From the NCBI RefSeq assembly GCF_001659605.2, contig NC_035178.2, positions 10,734,062 through 10,798,061 on the forward strand: a stretch of 64,000 nucleotides of DNA, written 5' to 3'. Position numbers and translations under genes: made by a program. Below, piece by piece: positions 10,069 through 22,400 of the stretch (positions within the stretch are counted from its first letter, which is position 1; every line of letters starts with the position of its first letter). Origin of the DNA: Manihot esculenta. Its lineage: Eukaryota; Streptophyta; Magnoliopsida; Malpighiales; Euphorbiaceae. Below the pieces are notes generated by a model that was not told the origin of the DNA, searched no databases, and saw only the letters and a program-made list of their open reading frames with translations.

Positions 10069-13000
10069 ATGACAAATGAGAAAACAGAGGTGTGGAAAAT
10101 TATCCACATCCCTGACAAGCGTCCCATATCACCTAAAGAGCAACCCACTGGTGAATACCAAATTTACTCCTTTTTCTAGTTACTAAATCTGTGCACACTT
10201 CTTGTTTTTAATTTCATATTTTGAACAATATGCAGTGAATGCTTTTGCCTCAGTGATTGAGCCAAAACTTGCAAATGCTCTTATAAGGTTAAGCTCTTGT
10301 CTATGATATTTAGCATTTGTAAAGATACTCTTATTTTGTTTTTTTTTATTCAAACTTGAAAAATTCGTATTTTTTGGTTTCTGGATGTTGAAATTGGTGT
10401 GGTGGAATTTGTGGATTTTGTTGAAATTAGGCTGTTAAATCAGATAGCTCCACTTGAAGATATGCGCCATGTGAAGCGTATACAGAAGAGACATGATGAA
10501 AGCGGTGAGTGTATGAATGTATCTTATACTTGTAAATTTGTTTTGAACTACTCTTATTGTTGTTGAAGTCTACAATATCTTTCGAGTTAATATATATGAA
10601 ATTGGATTTATTTCCAACTTCCAAGTGCATTTCATTAATAGAATTTATTTGTAAATGAATTCCTTCCTATGTTTGGTATTTTAATTATTAATTCCATTTT
10701 GCAAAATCTACCATTTCTAGCTGAATTTGGCACAAACACAATGTGTAATCCATTGAATTAATAATGTGAAACTCCATATGAATTTATTTCAAAACAAGCT
10801 TGTCAAATGTGGACTCATAGATGACTTCTATAAAAAAGTTATGGACCTTATTTATACCAAACAAGTTCCTAATCATTGATTTGACATTTAAGTATTATAT
10901 GCTTTCTTATTTTTGGAAATTATGCTTGCTTGATTGCCAGTGAAATTCGAAAAGAAGTTGAAAATCTAGTATCAAATTGCATGAAAGAATTTTGCAGTTG
11001 TATTTAGTACGTGTTGGTGCCTTCAGATATTTACAGTTGATATAAATAAGTAATGATAATCAAATCAGTTGGTTAGCAATGGAAGTATAACAGCAATGCA
11101 GCACAAAGCATATACTCACTTTATTGTTTGGATGATATATTTGTGAAAAAGTTATTATTTCTCATGAATTAAACTGAAGTATTAAGTTTCATTTGAATTT
11201 TCACCTATATCTCTAGCTGCACCTAGAAAAATTTGCTCCTAGGCAGAGAGTGGTTTGCTGGATGATTCTTAGCATTTCATTTATTTTTCAAATATTATTT
11301 ATAAAGAGCTTTTTCATAGCATGCTATATATCATAAGTTTCTACTAGATTTCTAGGGTAATATTTCTTTTCATTTACCTTCTCGTAATTCTTATAAGCAT
11401 ATTATCCGTGTGCCACATTATTTAGTATAATCATGGTAAATGGTTTTGTGACAGGGAAAATTCAGTTGTCTGTGATCCTTTGCCTAGCTTCTGAGAATGA
11501 TAACCAGTCAAGCAACATGCCACAGAATGTACAAGAGCTAATAAATTCTTACCAGTTGAGTCCTTTTATCATAAAAGTGGGTCATTCTTTTTTTTTTTTT
11601 CCCTTTACATATTTGTGCATTTTTTAACTTCTTATAATCATTTATGATTGCCTTCAGTCTTCACATTGGTGATGAATGGTTAGGGCATATTTAAGTAGGT
11701 TTAGGAATAATCCTCTATTATTTTTCTTTTTAATTTGCACACGTATTTGATTGGGGCTTATTAATATTATTCGGGAACAAGCTTAATATTTAGTTTCTTT
11801 TAATATATTAGTAGTAATCTATCTTGCCATTGCTTTTCTCATTTTAATTTTGTGGATTTAGTTATGATATTATAGAGAGGAGTTTGAAGGATTTTTGAAT
11901 TATTTATTTATTTGAATTCAATTTTTGAAGTATTGGGCTAGAAATGGTATTAATTTCGCCTATTACCTCTCAATTTAGTGGGCTGTATCAGTGACGTCTC
12001 TCAACTTTAATTTGTATAATAAAATTTTCTAACTTTAATTTGAGTATTATTAGTCCTTGTAATTTACTATTATCGGTTTATAGGTTAACTTGTGTCTAAA
12101 TTTCACTCATCATTCCTAAACTTTGATGTATTGCAATTATCACTCAACTTCAATTTTCATAATAAAGGTTTCTAATTTTGAATTTATCTTATTTTTCTTT
12201 AAAATTTTTATGAAAAACAATTATATAATTTATCTTTTAAAAATTTATAGTTTAAAATTTAAAACAATTTATTGGTTTTCTATTTATTTGAATGTATACT
12301 TTTAAAATTTTGTACTTCAATTTTAAGCTGATATATTACTTATTTTATTCTATTGATTTTGTTTTAATGTATACAATATTATATTTTACTTTATTTTAAT
12401 TACATCCAAGCACAAATTAATATGGTTGATTTTTTTTTCTTTATATAGGTTAATATTATATTTATATTAGTAAAATAATGTATCAAATCTTATATTATTT
12501 TTAAGCATTATTTATATACTAAACTGAAGTATTAGAATTTTTGTGACAATTTAAAGTTGAGGGGCACTTGTGATACAATTATTTAAGTTAAGCTACAAGT
12601 TGTGAAATTTTATTATAAGTTAACTTATCAAACGATGGTAGCAGGTTACAAGGACTTAAATAATACTCAAATTAAAAGGAATTTTATGACACAAATTGAA
12701 GTTTAGGGACATTGTTGATACAACCAAGTTAAGGGACAAATTAGCTCACTAGAAATTATTGGATAATGTTAGTTGTAACTTGTAACTACTAGCAAGCAGT
12801 TAGAAGAATTGTTATTGTGGTGTTAATACCTGCAAAATAGATATATTGCATTGCTTATTGCGAGAGCTGGTTTTTCATGATTTTAAGGAAATTTATGGTA
12901 TACTTGATCAATCATTATGCATTACTTAACCTTGTGGTTATTTGATCCAATTTTGTGCTTAAACAATTTGATTCGGAGTGAAGTTCTTTCCTCTTCATGG

Positions 13001-16000
13001 TCAAGCTGCAAAGTAATGTCTAATGGCTTTTTTTATAAAGTCGATGATATCCAATGTCCTGTATATATTTGTTGTCACGCAAAATAATTGGATTAAATAA
13101 TTCTAGATTTTCCTGTTTGCATCATGTTTGTTGGTCTTCTAACAATTAGAATACCATATCTTCCTCAAATATTAACTAGAATTATTTTATGGCAATCTCT
13201 GAGTTCCAGTCACTCATTTCTTTTGTGCTTTAATTTTTCCTTTGTCATCCTTCATAAAATCTAATTAGTGATTATTTGGTCAGATCTCTTGGACATTCAA
13301 ACCATATAAATCAATATTTCTTCCTTTTGGTCAATCATTTGATGAAATAAAATTAATTCAGTTGTGACGTCAATCTATGATGATGGTTGGGGAAAGGAAT
13401 TTCCAAGTTCTATAATCTTCCAAATTTGAAAAATATGTTCACCAGAAGTTCATGTTTTTTGGATATGTTTGTGCTATGAGAATTTCATGTTTTAGGCATT
13501 GGTTATTCCTCTTTGAAATGGTTTCCCTTTTTGTAAAGTTTTAATCATATAGCAATGTCTTTGGATATTATTAACGCAGTGATGTTTTCCATATGGATTT
13601 CAACCATTTCCAGGTTTGCAAATGGGCTGCAACATCTAGAGAAGAGTGGGAAGAACAATGCAAACTGTGGCCAACATCATATCATCCACCTACTTAGTAA
13701 GTTTATGCCGTACACATATATTGTTTCCTGATGTTCATTTGCTCTCCTGTTTCTTTATCACTTAATGATTACTAACTACTAAGTTATACATGGAAGGGTT
13801 TTGAAAATGTCTTTGTCTTTATTTGGTTTTTTCCTTCTCAAAAAAATTAATTCATAAAATTTCTGAGTATTTGGGTCTGTGTCATTAATTTTTGGAAAAA
13901 TTTCTGTGCCGGCTATATGACCTGCTGTAGTGCTAGACCTTTATGATGCTGAAGTAATGCAAAATGATTAGGCAACCTTTCTAAAGATGCATAGTGTATG
14001 CTTTCTCTGAAATCCGTGGTCAATGGAACTGTTATTAAGGGAAAAAATGACGACCAAATTAGTTTGAATATAATGGTCAAGTCTCCTAGCTTGACAGTTG
14101 TATCATCTTTTGCAGAACAGGGGAAATTATTTGGGGTAATTTTCTGTTTTGAAATTTGTCATTAGACCAAGCAGAATAGAAGAAAAATAATACATATAGC
14201 CAGCTTCAGCAGGGTTGTGGTTTAGGTTGGCATGGCTTGAGATGAGTTACGCTGTTTATTGATAATAGATGTGTCCATTATCCTACTTGTTTAGGTAACT
14301 ATGCTCTAGGCTGAAGATACTTTATCCAGCCATCATATTAATTAATTACTCAATTGTACATAACCAAGGATTAATACCAATAGTTGGGGTCTGCTGTATG
14401 GATCTGTTTCCTCGAGTCTATCCAATTAGGGCTACATCTTCAGAAAGATCTAAGATCAACTGAGTCCTTTTTCACTATTTCCTTGCATATCATCTTAGGT
14501 CTGCCCCGCCAACCAAATGTCTCTTCTATCCTACCACTTCAACGTGCTCAACCCTCATCTATAATGTGTTTCCTGAACAAACTCATTCTTCCTTCTCTCT
14601 ACTTTCTTCAATAGTTGTCCAGTCACCCTGTGGTCTTATTCCTTTTTAGCTACACTTTTGCATTTTCACTTATTCATCTTAGCATCCTAATTTGCAGTGT
14701 GCTTATATTCTATTGCAGTGTTTTTTCCACCTCCCCACACTAATTACCATGCATCAGGTTAATTATTGGCAATGTATTTAAAGTCTGTATAGCACAGGCT
14801 TTGATATTTATTAATATGATGTGTGCCATGCTTCTGAATTGGCAATAGATTACTTAGATGATAGAAATCATTCATATATTTGGTTCTTCCTGTATTCTTC
14901 CTTTCCACTAATTTTTTTTTAAGCAAGTTTTCACATACATCCATCAAAATGAGATATTTTCAGCTTTCCTGATTTTCTCTTTCTTTTCCTCCAACTCTAG
15001 CAATATTAACGGCATTACTGGATTTGGCGAAGAGGACTCTCAATCGGTTTTCAACTTCATGAAAGTGGCTGTTGACTTGGCAAAATCTGGTGGTGGTTTG
15101 GTAACTATTTACTTCCTCTGTTTACTAAATTTACTTCTATGAGGAATACAATATGGTTATTTAATGTTAACTGCCAAAGTTGCCAAGCTGGGAAGTAGGG
15201 AAGTATACTAATAGCTTACCTAAAAGCTGTATTCAGGTTATGTACTGAAAGATGGCATATAGTAGTTTATACTGCTCAAGTTAAGGTTGGGTGAGTTTGT
15301 TTTGAATGATTTCAATAGTCCAGCATCCATAAACATTTTTTGTGGATTGAAAGCAGAATTTTCACTTTTTTATAGTGCAATGCACTCTTTTCAAGTTTTA
15401 GATTTGCAGTAAACTGCCAGCTAACAATAGTAAATTCAAAGCACTCAAGAGTCTAGTGGTGTTTGCTGGCACCGTAATTTCACTGATTGCTTATTATAGT
15501 AGGCCATGCTCTTTGTTACTCTCTATTTTCTCTGGACTCAACAGTTTTACATCTTTGCAGATGGTCAATGCTGCTGTTATAGTGGATCCCTCAGTTCAGC
15601 AGATTATTGCAAGTGGACATGATCAAATTTATTCATGGCATAGCAGGACTGGCATTGAAAATAGCAACTTTAAACAGCCAGCCTCATTTGCTTCTAATCC
15701 CAAGCCCAGTGGCGCAAATCATTTAACTGTGTTTCCAAACAATTTGCATAATGGACCTGCAAGATTGTATGCTGGTGTTTCTTGTTTAAATCCTTGGCAT
15801 TGGTGTGGGCAACAATTGGATATGGGAAGTTCCTGTTATTTGCATCCTTTACAACATGCTGCCATTGTTGCTATTGAATCTTCTGCTGAAAGGGATAGGC
15901 GGCTATTCCCTGGCTTGCTTCATACTGTGAAGTCCTCTGAAGTGAAACATATGCAGTCTTCTTGTGCAGGTTCTCCAGCAAAAAGACAGAAAATTAACCT

Positions 16001-17805
16001 TGCATATGTGAGTTAATTCTATCTTCTGCTGCGGGAAACCTTGTCGAACTGGGTTTTTGTTTAAGAAACCACTAAAGAGCTGGTGGTTTTATAATTCCTT
16101 CAAATGTGTCATTCTTCTTCTATGTTCAAAAGATACATTTTATTATTGTTAAAGAAACCATAAGCTCTGTGGCCTTAACACATTCACTGTATGATTGCAT
16201 TTCTTCTTGTGATATAGTTAAAATGCATGATGACTTCATGTCATCCTTTTTCAGGTGGAGGATGGGAAGGAATTGGATGCTGATTCTGAAGTAACATCAG
16301 TGAGGCCCTATCTGTGCACTGGGTATGACATCTACCTGGTATGGGAGCCATGTACAATGTAAGTTTATTAATGCAATAACTTAGCTGTTGCTTTATCATA
16401 TTCAAACTTCTGCTTATAGGGCTGCAATTTCTTTTTGTCCATTAGTGCATTCTTTAGATTCTAGTCAAGGATACCACTGCTTGTTTAAGTTTTTTCTTTT
16501 TTCCTTTTTTTTTAAATTTTTTTGTTGTGGGGTTGGAGTTGGGGGAAATGGAGGTTAACCCTTTTTTGGTTTGATAGGAATAATAACAGTGTTAGAACCT
16601 TAAGCTATTTGAAAGAGGTATGGAGGGAAGTTTGGCCACTGTACACGGACTCAAATGAGCATGTTTGTAGCCTTTTGTCATGCCTCATGCTATCCTAGCT
16701 GGGTGTTGCTTCATTGGCCAAAGTCACCAAGGGACTCTACTCAAATCTAAACATATTTATTAAGGGGAAGAAAAAAAAAGAGGAGAAAGTTCATGCTGCA
16801 CATTGATGAAGATATCCGGCATCCCAGAGGAACACATAATACATGTGTTGAAAAATGAAATAAATCCCTCAATAATTTACATTTGTTTGAGGTTTCTAGG
16901 CTTAACAAAACTCCTTGCCAGATTGACCTTTTAAGTTTTAGTCCTCCAAAATCAAATTAGTTTGATTGCTGAGATGTTAAATCAAACTCTGGTTACGCAC
17001 CATTTTGTATCCTTGTTATCAAACAAGTTGGTGTAAGGCTGTTCAGAACTTCAGATGTCTATCTAGAGGCAACCTTACACTTACAAAGTAATAAAATAGA
17101 ATGTTTAAAACCATTGGCCAACTTCAAGGAAACAGGTTCCGGTGGTAAGATACTGCACCTGAATATCAAAAGTTTCCCTGCTGTCAAGAGCAACCTATAT
17201 AACCAGATTGGTTGGAATTGAGATTTTCCATTTCTTCCCAATAATTAATTTGCATTCTACAGACTTTCCAGTTTGCCAATTGCCAGATTGAAATTTCTAT
17301 CCCTTGCTTGATTTCTTTAGCGAGGAGTCTCTTCCAAGTCTTATCTTTGCAAATGCAATGCTACATCAACTTCATTATTTGATTTGGGAATCTGTTACCA
17401 TCTTTATTCATCTTTTGCTTGGCCAAAATCACTTCATAAACTACTTGGTTATCCCATCTTTCTTTGCCTCTCCTTGAAGGCATTTTGCAAGCCAAATAAA
17501 ATTTAGCAACGACCTTAGTTGATTCGATTAATCATATTATGAAACACATGCTACTCCTGTTCATATATGTTTCATTAAATTCTAACCCCATAGTCCGTGC
17601 CCTCGACAAAGACAGTTGAAATAGGCTCTAATCATTCTTTTGAAGATACTGTCCATGACATGAAATGAAAGGGTAATTGAAATGGGGTTTTCAAAGTATT
17701 TTTGCTATAATAAGTTGGTCAGTCTCGTACTTTGTTGGATGATTTTGCCTCCAGGAAATTGTTATTAGTGCATTAAGATGCTCTATTTTCTCTCTTTTGT
17801 TTTGC

Positions 17806-17843
<38 letters not shown>

Positions 17844-18136
17844 TAGAGATTCAACTCTCTTATCATTTGATACCAAAACAATCTTTTCTTTTTATTTTAT
17901 TTTTTTGAAGGTGTGCAATGGCACTTGTGCATCAAAGAATTCGGCGTATATTTTATGCTTTCCCCAATCCGAATGCTGGTGCACTAGGCAGTGTTCACAG
18001 ACTACAGGGAGAGAAAAGCTTGAATCATCACTATGCTGTTTTTAGGGTAGTTCTGCCAGAAGAGGTTCTTAATGTGGCTGAAGTGGTAGCAAGAGCTGAT
18101 GATGATAATGACCAAATTGCCACTGCTGTATCTTAA
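10069..18136 (+). CDS. TAD3: TAD3, tRNA adenosine(34) deaminase non-catalytic subunit (nine exons)
   Basis: Joining 10069-10150, 10236-10287, 10431-10504, 11455-11576, 13614-13696, 15001-15100, 15561-16007, 16255-16358 and 17911-18136 gives 1290 nt, 429 residues; every junction is GT-AG and keeps frame. The product begins MTNEKTEVWKIIHIPDK, followed by a TAD3-type N-terminal domain with SVIEPKLANALIR and RHVKRIQKRHD. The deaminase fold comes from the large exon 7 onward: HPLQHAAIVAIE (H270, with Ala272 where active deaminases have Glu) and EPCTMC (C353, C356; codon 355 is split by intron 8), then RRIFYAFPN and GALGSV. Zn ligands are kept but the proton-shuttling Glu is absent, as in known TAD3/ADAT3 subunits. 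These pair with TAD2 to convert A34 to inosine in tRNA anticodons. The ORFs at 15456-16016 and 17918-18136 are exons 7 and 9 read past their ends. Confidence 0.9.
11955..12765. mobile_element. long-inverted-repeat element (MITE-like) in TAD3 intron 4
   Basis: The left arm at about 11955-12190 and the reverse complement of about 12530-12765 align over most of their length. Shared words include CAACTTTAATTTGT versus AAACTTCAATTTGT, and TTTGAGTATTATT followed by GTCCTTGTAA, then GGTTAACTT versus AGTTAACTT. An AT-rich centre separates the arms. I could not fix exact ends or a target-site duplication. It is one reason this intron is about 2 kb. Confidence 0.65.
14350..14640 (+). repeat. retroposon-like fragment in TAD3 intron 5
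   Basis: The segment GTTGGGGTCTGCTGTATGGA, followed by ATCTTAGGTCTGCCCC near 14500, resembles a block found repeatedly in plant introns and attributed to non-LTR retroposons. The recognition is from memory of the pattern; no tail or TSD was identified. Confidence 0.35.
17809..17841. repeat. TA microsatellite in TAD3 intron 8
   Basis: About 16 uninterrupted TA dinucleotides lie 70 bp upstream of exon 9. Confidence 0.9.
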
Positions 18137-18434
18137 CAAGAGTATTTTGATACTCTCCATGAAGACAATTGAGTGATTTCTCTCCTCTTGCCAAAAATGC
18201 AAGCATTTTGTGGGAAGGATTTCATGGTGATTCCATTCTCTCCAAATCTGCATGTGAGAGTTTAGGCTTTTTGTATTCTTGTTTTTCATAGTTCAGATGT
18301 ATTCTTTTTGCATCACAGCCTTCTCGTCATTTAATTTTTCTTGACCTGACTTTTTACAGTATTTTCATTTAATTTTTGATATCGAATGATAATTTATAAA
18401 TAAATATAATATTGTTTTATATCAATATTGATGA
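18137..18434 (+). other. TAD3 3' UTR and downstream
   Basis: No coding sequence follows the TAA at 18134-18136. An AATAAA word at about 18400 could serve as polyadenylation signal. Confidence 0.4.
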
Positions 18435-18840
18435 TCGTTGGATTTCACCAGACTGGGTCTACGATGACGGCTCTAGCCCAAAGTTCATGAAGCCTCTTAA
18501 ATGGGCCGGTCCGGATCATTTGACCTTAAAATCAGGCTTCTTTGGGCTTCAGTCTCTTTATCCCCAGCTCGGTCAGAGACTTATCAGGAGAGGAAATAAC
18601 CGGCTCATTCATCTAATAGATTTGTTCACGCACACGTTAGGGGGAAAATTAAATGGCCGTTCAGCGTGGAACGGATGTCTAACGCTTTTGTATATACGTA
18701 TTCGTATGTCAGAGACAAGTGGCCCAGTGGCAGTAAGGTCCTTATCTTTCAGTGGCAGCAAGGTTATTAGACGTCACTAGCAAATAAAAGAGAATAAAAG
18801 GAGAGTAGCACTCTCTTCTCATATAAGTTTACTCAGAACC
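18435..18840 (+). repeat. dispersed repeat copy 1 (LTR-like fragment)
   Basis: This GC-richer island shares ordered words with 36345-36800: AATTAAATGGCCGTT, then CAGAGACAAGTGGCCCA, then GAATAAAAGGAGAG...ACTCTCTT, and a following AAGTTT. The shared layout and the end in a short AT stretch suggest fragments of one retroelement LTR or terminal repeat. The class is not identified. The 122-codon ORF inside is not conserved between copies. Confidence 0.55.
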
Positions 18841-20451
18841 TTATTCAAATCATCAAATATAATTAAACATTAAGAATAATACTGTATAAAAATTTTCTAT
18901 TTGTATAAATGAAAGATGATTATTATTATGAATTATTAAATTTTAAAATTTAATCACATAAATTTTCTTTATTGATAGTTAAAAATTACAAGTAATAAAA
19001 TATTAAATAAAAATTAAAAATAGCCGTGCAATTTTTTCCTTTAATTTACCATTCAGGTTTTATAAATTTAAATTAATGTGGCCCCATTTGCACTTTGTTG
19101 TTCAATACACATTTCACGTGTATTGATTTCAAAAATTAAAATGATAAAAAAATTTTGGAAAAATATCAAATTTGCCTTAAGATTAAATTTTATTTTTTAA
19201 TAATTATCATTAAAAAATCAAATAATTTCATTTTTATTGAATATATAAATAAATTTAATATTTCATATTATTATCCTATAATTTAGGAGTAAACTTAGTA
19301 AATTTGACTTTGCCTAAAAATTATTATTTACAAAAATCAGAAAAAAATATATTGCTTAGGCATTAAGCATCATCATTATGCAATGCAAGAGTTGATCTTT
19401 CTAATTTAAAAATTATATTATTACGTTTTTAAATTTAATTTTATGAATTAAATAAGAATAATTTATAAAAAAAACATATTTAGACAAGGTCACTATTAAC
19501 ATTCATTCTTGCATTTCTCATCCTTTATTCCTTTCCCTATGCTATTTCTCAATATCTCCCTTGGCTTCCTCTATTTTATATTCTGTATCAACAAATATAA
19601 AATAATTACAAAAATCTAAATACTGCTCAACAATCAATTCATACTTATCCATTTGCATTTCAACATTTAAAGGTTTAAATCAACTTTTTATGGAATGAAC
19701 CAACCGACTCCTCCCAAATAATGAAATAAAAAGGGAAACGAAAAGGAAAGGGACCCAAATGGACAAAACGCGTTGAATGTTCATGTTTTTATTGTTATTT
19801 TCTCCTTTACTAATATGGCTTCTTTTGCAAACTTAATTGACTTTATCTGAAAAATACAAGGGTCTAATTGTAACTTTCAGTATTCAACCTTTCTTCTTAA
19901 GCAATACATGGCTGCATTATTTTGAGAGACGAGGTGTATAATGTTTCCATTTCCCAACCATAGTACCAAGTCCTATTCTAAGTGTCAATTGACTTGGCCA
20001 TCTCACAAAATGTCAAGGCCATAGAAAAAGTCAATATCAAAATCTCACCTACTGCTGGAAGACCAACCAGGCTAACCCATTATCTAAAAAGATTGATACC
20101 TTACAAAAAGAAAAGATTGATACACCAACGAGGTGTATATGAATTCAGTATAGGCTGAGTGAGATTTAATGGTGCAAATGACATCTCATATCATCAGGCA
20201 ACAAATTTGTTGAGGAAGAAAATGGTAAAGGTTAAAAAACAAAAGCATGATGCCATTTTGCTGAAGAAAATTTTGGCAGACATCAGCAGCACAAATGATG
20301 CTTCAATGCAGCATAATTTTTATACATGAAATGGAAAACAGGCTAGGATTAAAACATTTAGATATACATCATGTATATCTATAGGTACAAACAAAGCACA
20401 AACACATGCAACATAGACATAGTAGCATCATGCTCCATTATAAAATTCTCA
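18841..20451. other. intergenic, AT-rich; no gene seen
   Basis: Nothing supported between the dispersed repeat and the duplicated block downstream of the phytolongin gene. 20180-20450 may include the phytolongin 3' UTR on the minus strand. Confidence 0.4.
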
Positions 20452-20669
20452 TGTATATGCCATAAAAACTATTGAACTATGTAGAGAGCTTGTAAATTTG
20501 ATTCCACAATGTAATTTCACACCCGTACCTCCACAACCGATTACCTGACATGAACTGATTCATATATACCATAAAAACTATTGAACTGAATAGAGAATTT
20601 GTAAATTTGATACCACCATGTAATTTCACGCCCATACTTCCACGATTGATTACCTGACACGAACGAGTT
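20452..20669. repeat. 109-bp tandem direct duplication downstream of the phytolongin gene
   Basis: CCATAAAAACTATTGAACT at 20460 recurs at 20569. The following about 100 bp also repeat, including TAGAGA..TTGTAAATTTGATNCCAC and TGATTACCTGACA-like words, with about 15 percent divergence by eye. Two units are present. Confidence 0.8.
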
Positions 20670-20732
20670 CATATGTACTTGGACAGGCACTTTATAAAGT
20701 AAGAAGGTGAATCTCTGGCTCCAATTTCACAA

Positions 20733-21593
20733 TCAACGGGTGCACCCAAAACCACCACAGATTGACACCCAAATTATGAATAGTATCAAGCAAACAGCAG
20801 CATCAATAGCAAGAACAATCCTCACTTGGCGCCACCACTTCTTCCGGATACTTTGAGAGCTCGACCGAATCCTGATTGAACCCAAATCCTTTTGTAATGA
20901 AATTGGAGATGCTACTCCCCCTTGGGTGTTAGAATCCAATGAAATTGAATCAATTTTAACTCCTCTATCTGTAGATTTCCTATGCTCTTCCAACTCAATA
21001 TCTCTCATTACAATCACATGATCCTTTGCTTTCTTCTTCTCTTGCTTGTTAGATTTTGCCAACAAAGGCGCTTTAGTAGATGTAAGAATTTCAATTTGCG
21101 CATTTGCATCACTTGGTGATGGAGAGAGACCCATATTATCAGATGAAGAAGTCTCAGCATTCCAATCATGTTGAGATACATGTTCCAATGAAGTTATAAG
21201 GCGGCGAACAACAGGCACTAGTTGTTCTTGTATGTTGATTGAGCTAAAACCTGAAAAGCTTCCTCTTGAACCCTTTCTAGCTACCTGCTTAAACTCATCT
21301 CTCACATGCTCTAGAAACTGAAGTACAGCTGGGTTTCCAAGACCTTCATCAACAATTGTGAAATAAACATAACCATCTTCTATCAAAAACCCAAAAGTCC
21401 TCTTACCAATTGTCTCAAAATACCACTTGTGATATTCAGGAATTCTTTTCAAAGACAATGCCGCCAAATTCTCAATCTCATGATCACCCCCACTATACAC
21501 ATACATGGTCCGGTTACCCTTATATACACAACAATAATGAACAGTATTCTGAATTGAATCCATCTTGCTAATAACTAGTTCAGAAAGTTTCAC
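20733..21593 (-). CDS. PHYL1: phytolongin (longin-domain, SNARE-like membrane protein), PHYL1 type
   Basis: This is an intronless ORF of 286 codons. The likely true start is Met11 (codon at 21561-21563), because the family begins MDSIQNTVHYCCV. The longin domain covers about residues 11-125 (YFETIGKRTFGFLIEDGYVYF is its core). It is followed by a polar linker (residues about 125-255) in place of the SNARE coiled coil, then one hydrophobic segment VLAIDAAVCLILFIIWVSIC near residues 262-281 and a short luminal tail. Phytolongins are plant R-SNARE relatives that kept the longin and anchor but lost the SNARE motif; they act in the secretory pathway. A 5'-UTR intron is likely, with an exon ending at 22313 before a GTAATG donor (minus). 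The gene's neighbour is an ATL58/59-like RING gene, as I recall for both Arabidopsis PHYL1 copies. Confidence 0.85.
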   Translation of the reverse strand: MKLSELVISKMDSIQNTVHYCCVYKGNRTMYVYSGGDHEIENLAALSLKRIPEYHKWYFETIGKRTFGFLIEDGYVYFTIVDEGLGNPAVLQFLEHVRDEFKQVARKGSRGSFSGFSSINIQEQLVPVVRRLITSLEHVSQHDWNAETSSSDNMGLSPSPSDANAQIEILTSTKAPLLAKSNKQEKKKAKDHVIVMRDIELEEHRKSTDRGVKIDSISLDSNTQGGVASPISLQKDLGSIRIRSSSQSIRKKWWRQVRIVLAIDAAVCLILFIIWVSICGGFGCTR

Positions 21594-22400
21594 ATCAATA
21601 ATTTATCTACAAACCACTAAAGAACTAAACTTTCTAATTCTTCTTTTCTACCAGGTTTCAGGTCAATACCAACCAGAAGAAGAGCATAAGACAAGAATTA
21701 GGAGACCAAGATTTGAAAGAACAGAAACCCAATAAATCCCTCAATAGAAGATGCGAAAATCAGACAAAAAGCAATCAATTCTTCAACAGCAAAGTCAAAA
21801 GCTTCCAACAAATACCAGCAGAGTCCTTCAGCTAAATATTCAAAATCGAGAAAGAAATCCGTCATACCTTTCTTCAAGTCCAGCCGCATTAACAAGTTAA
21901 ATCTTACTAGCAGAACCTGTAAGAGTCGAATTAAAACCGTATTCAAAGCCAAATAGCTTATGTGCATTCAAAAGACAACATCTCATAAGAAATTTAGGGT
22001 TTTCGATCAAAAATCTTAGCTGCCAACAACCCAAAAGCACAATCTACAATATTAAATGAAAAATTGACTTGCAAAGGAAACAATCCAAAAAGTACAAATT
22101 TTGGGGAAATCCCAATAAAATTATCCACTGAAGTGGAAGATCGAGCTAAGCAACTGAGAGTTTCGTGTCAAAATAAAGAATGGGAATCAAAATTCTGTTT
22201 GGAGAGAAGGAAGTGGAGAGAAAGATCAAAACATGTAGATGATGTGCAAATTAACTAAAAGAATAACTTTCAAACAGATCAATTAGATACGTTTCTTGGA
22301 AGGAATCATTACCTGTGAAACTTTCTCAGAGCATTGAGGCTATGAGTCAAGCCCGCAGATGGGGAGAGAGAGAGAGAGAAGTGAGGGGGCAGAGACGAAA
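21594..22400 (-). other. 5' UTR exon(s) and UTR intron of the phytolongin gene
   Basis: On the minus strand the sequence TTTCACAG is followed by GTAATGATTCC at 22312 downward, a good donor. Possible acceptors are CTTACAG near 21920 and others nearer the start codon. The GA microsatellite at about 22361-22379 lies in the presumed first exon. The exact acceptor is undetermined. Confidence 0.45.

Noticed and set aside
18412..18780. 122-codon plus-strand frame
   Set aside because: It lies in the dispersed repeat and is not conserved in the second copy at 36345-36800.
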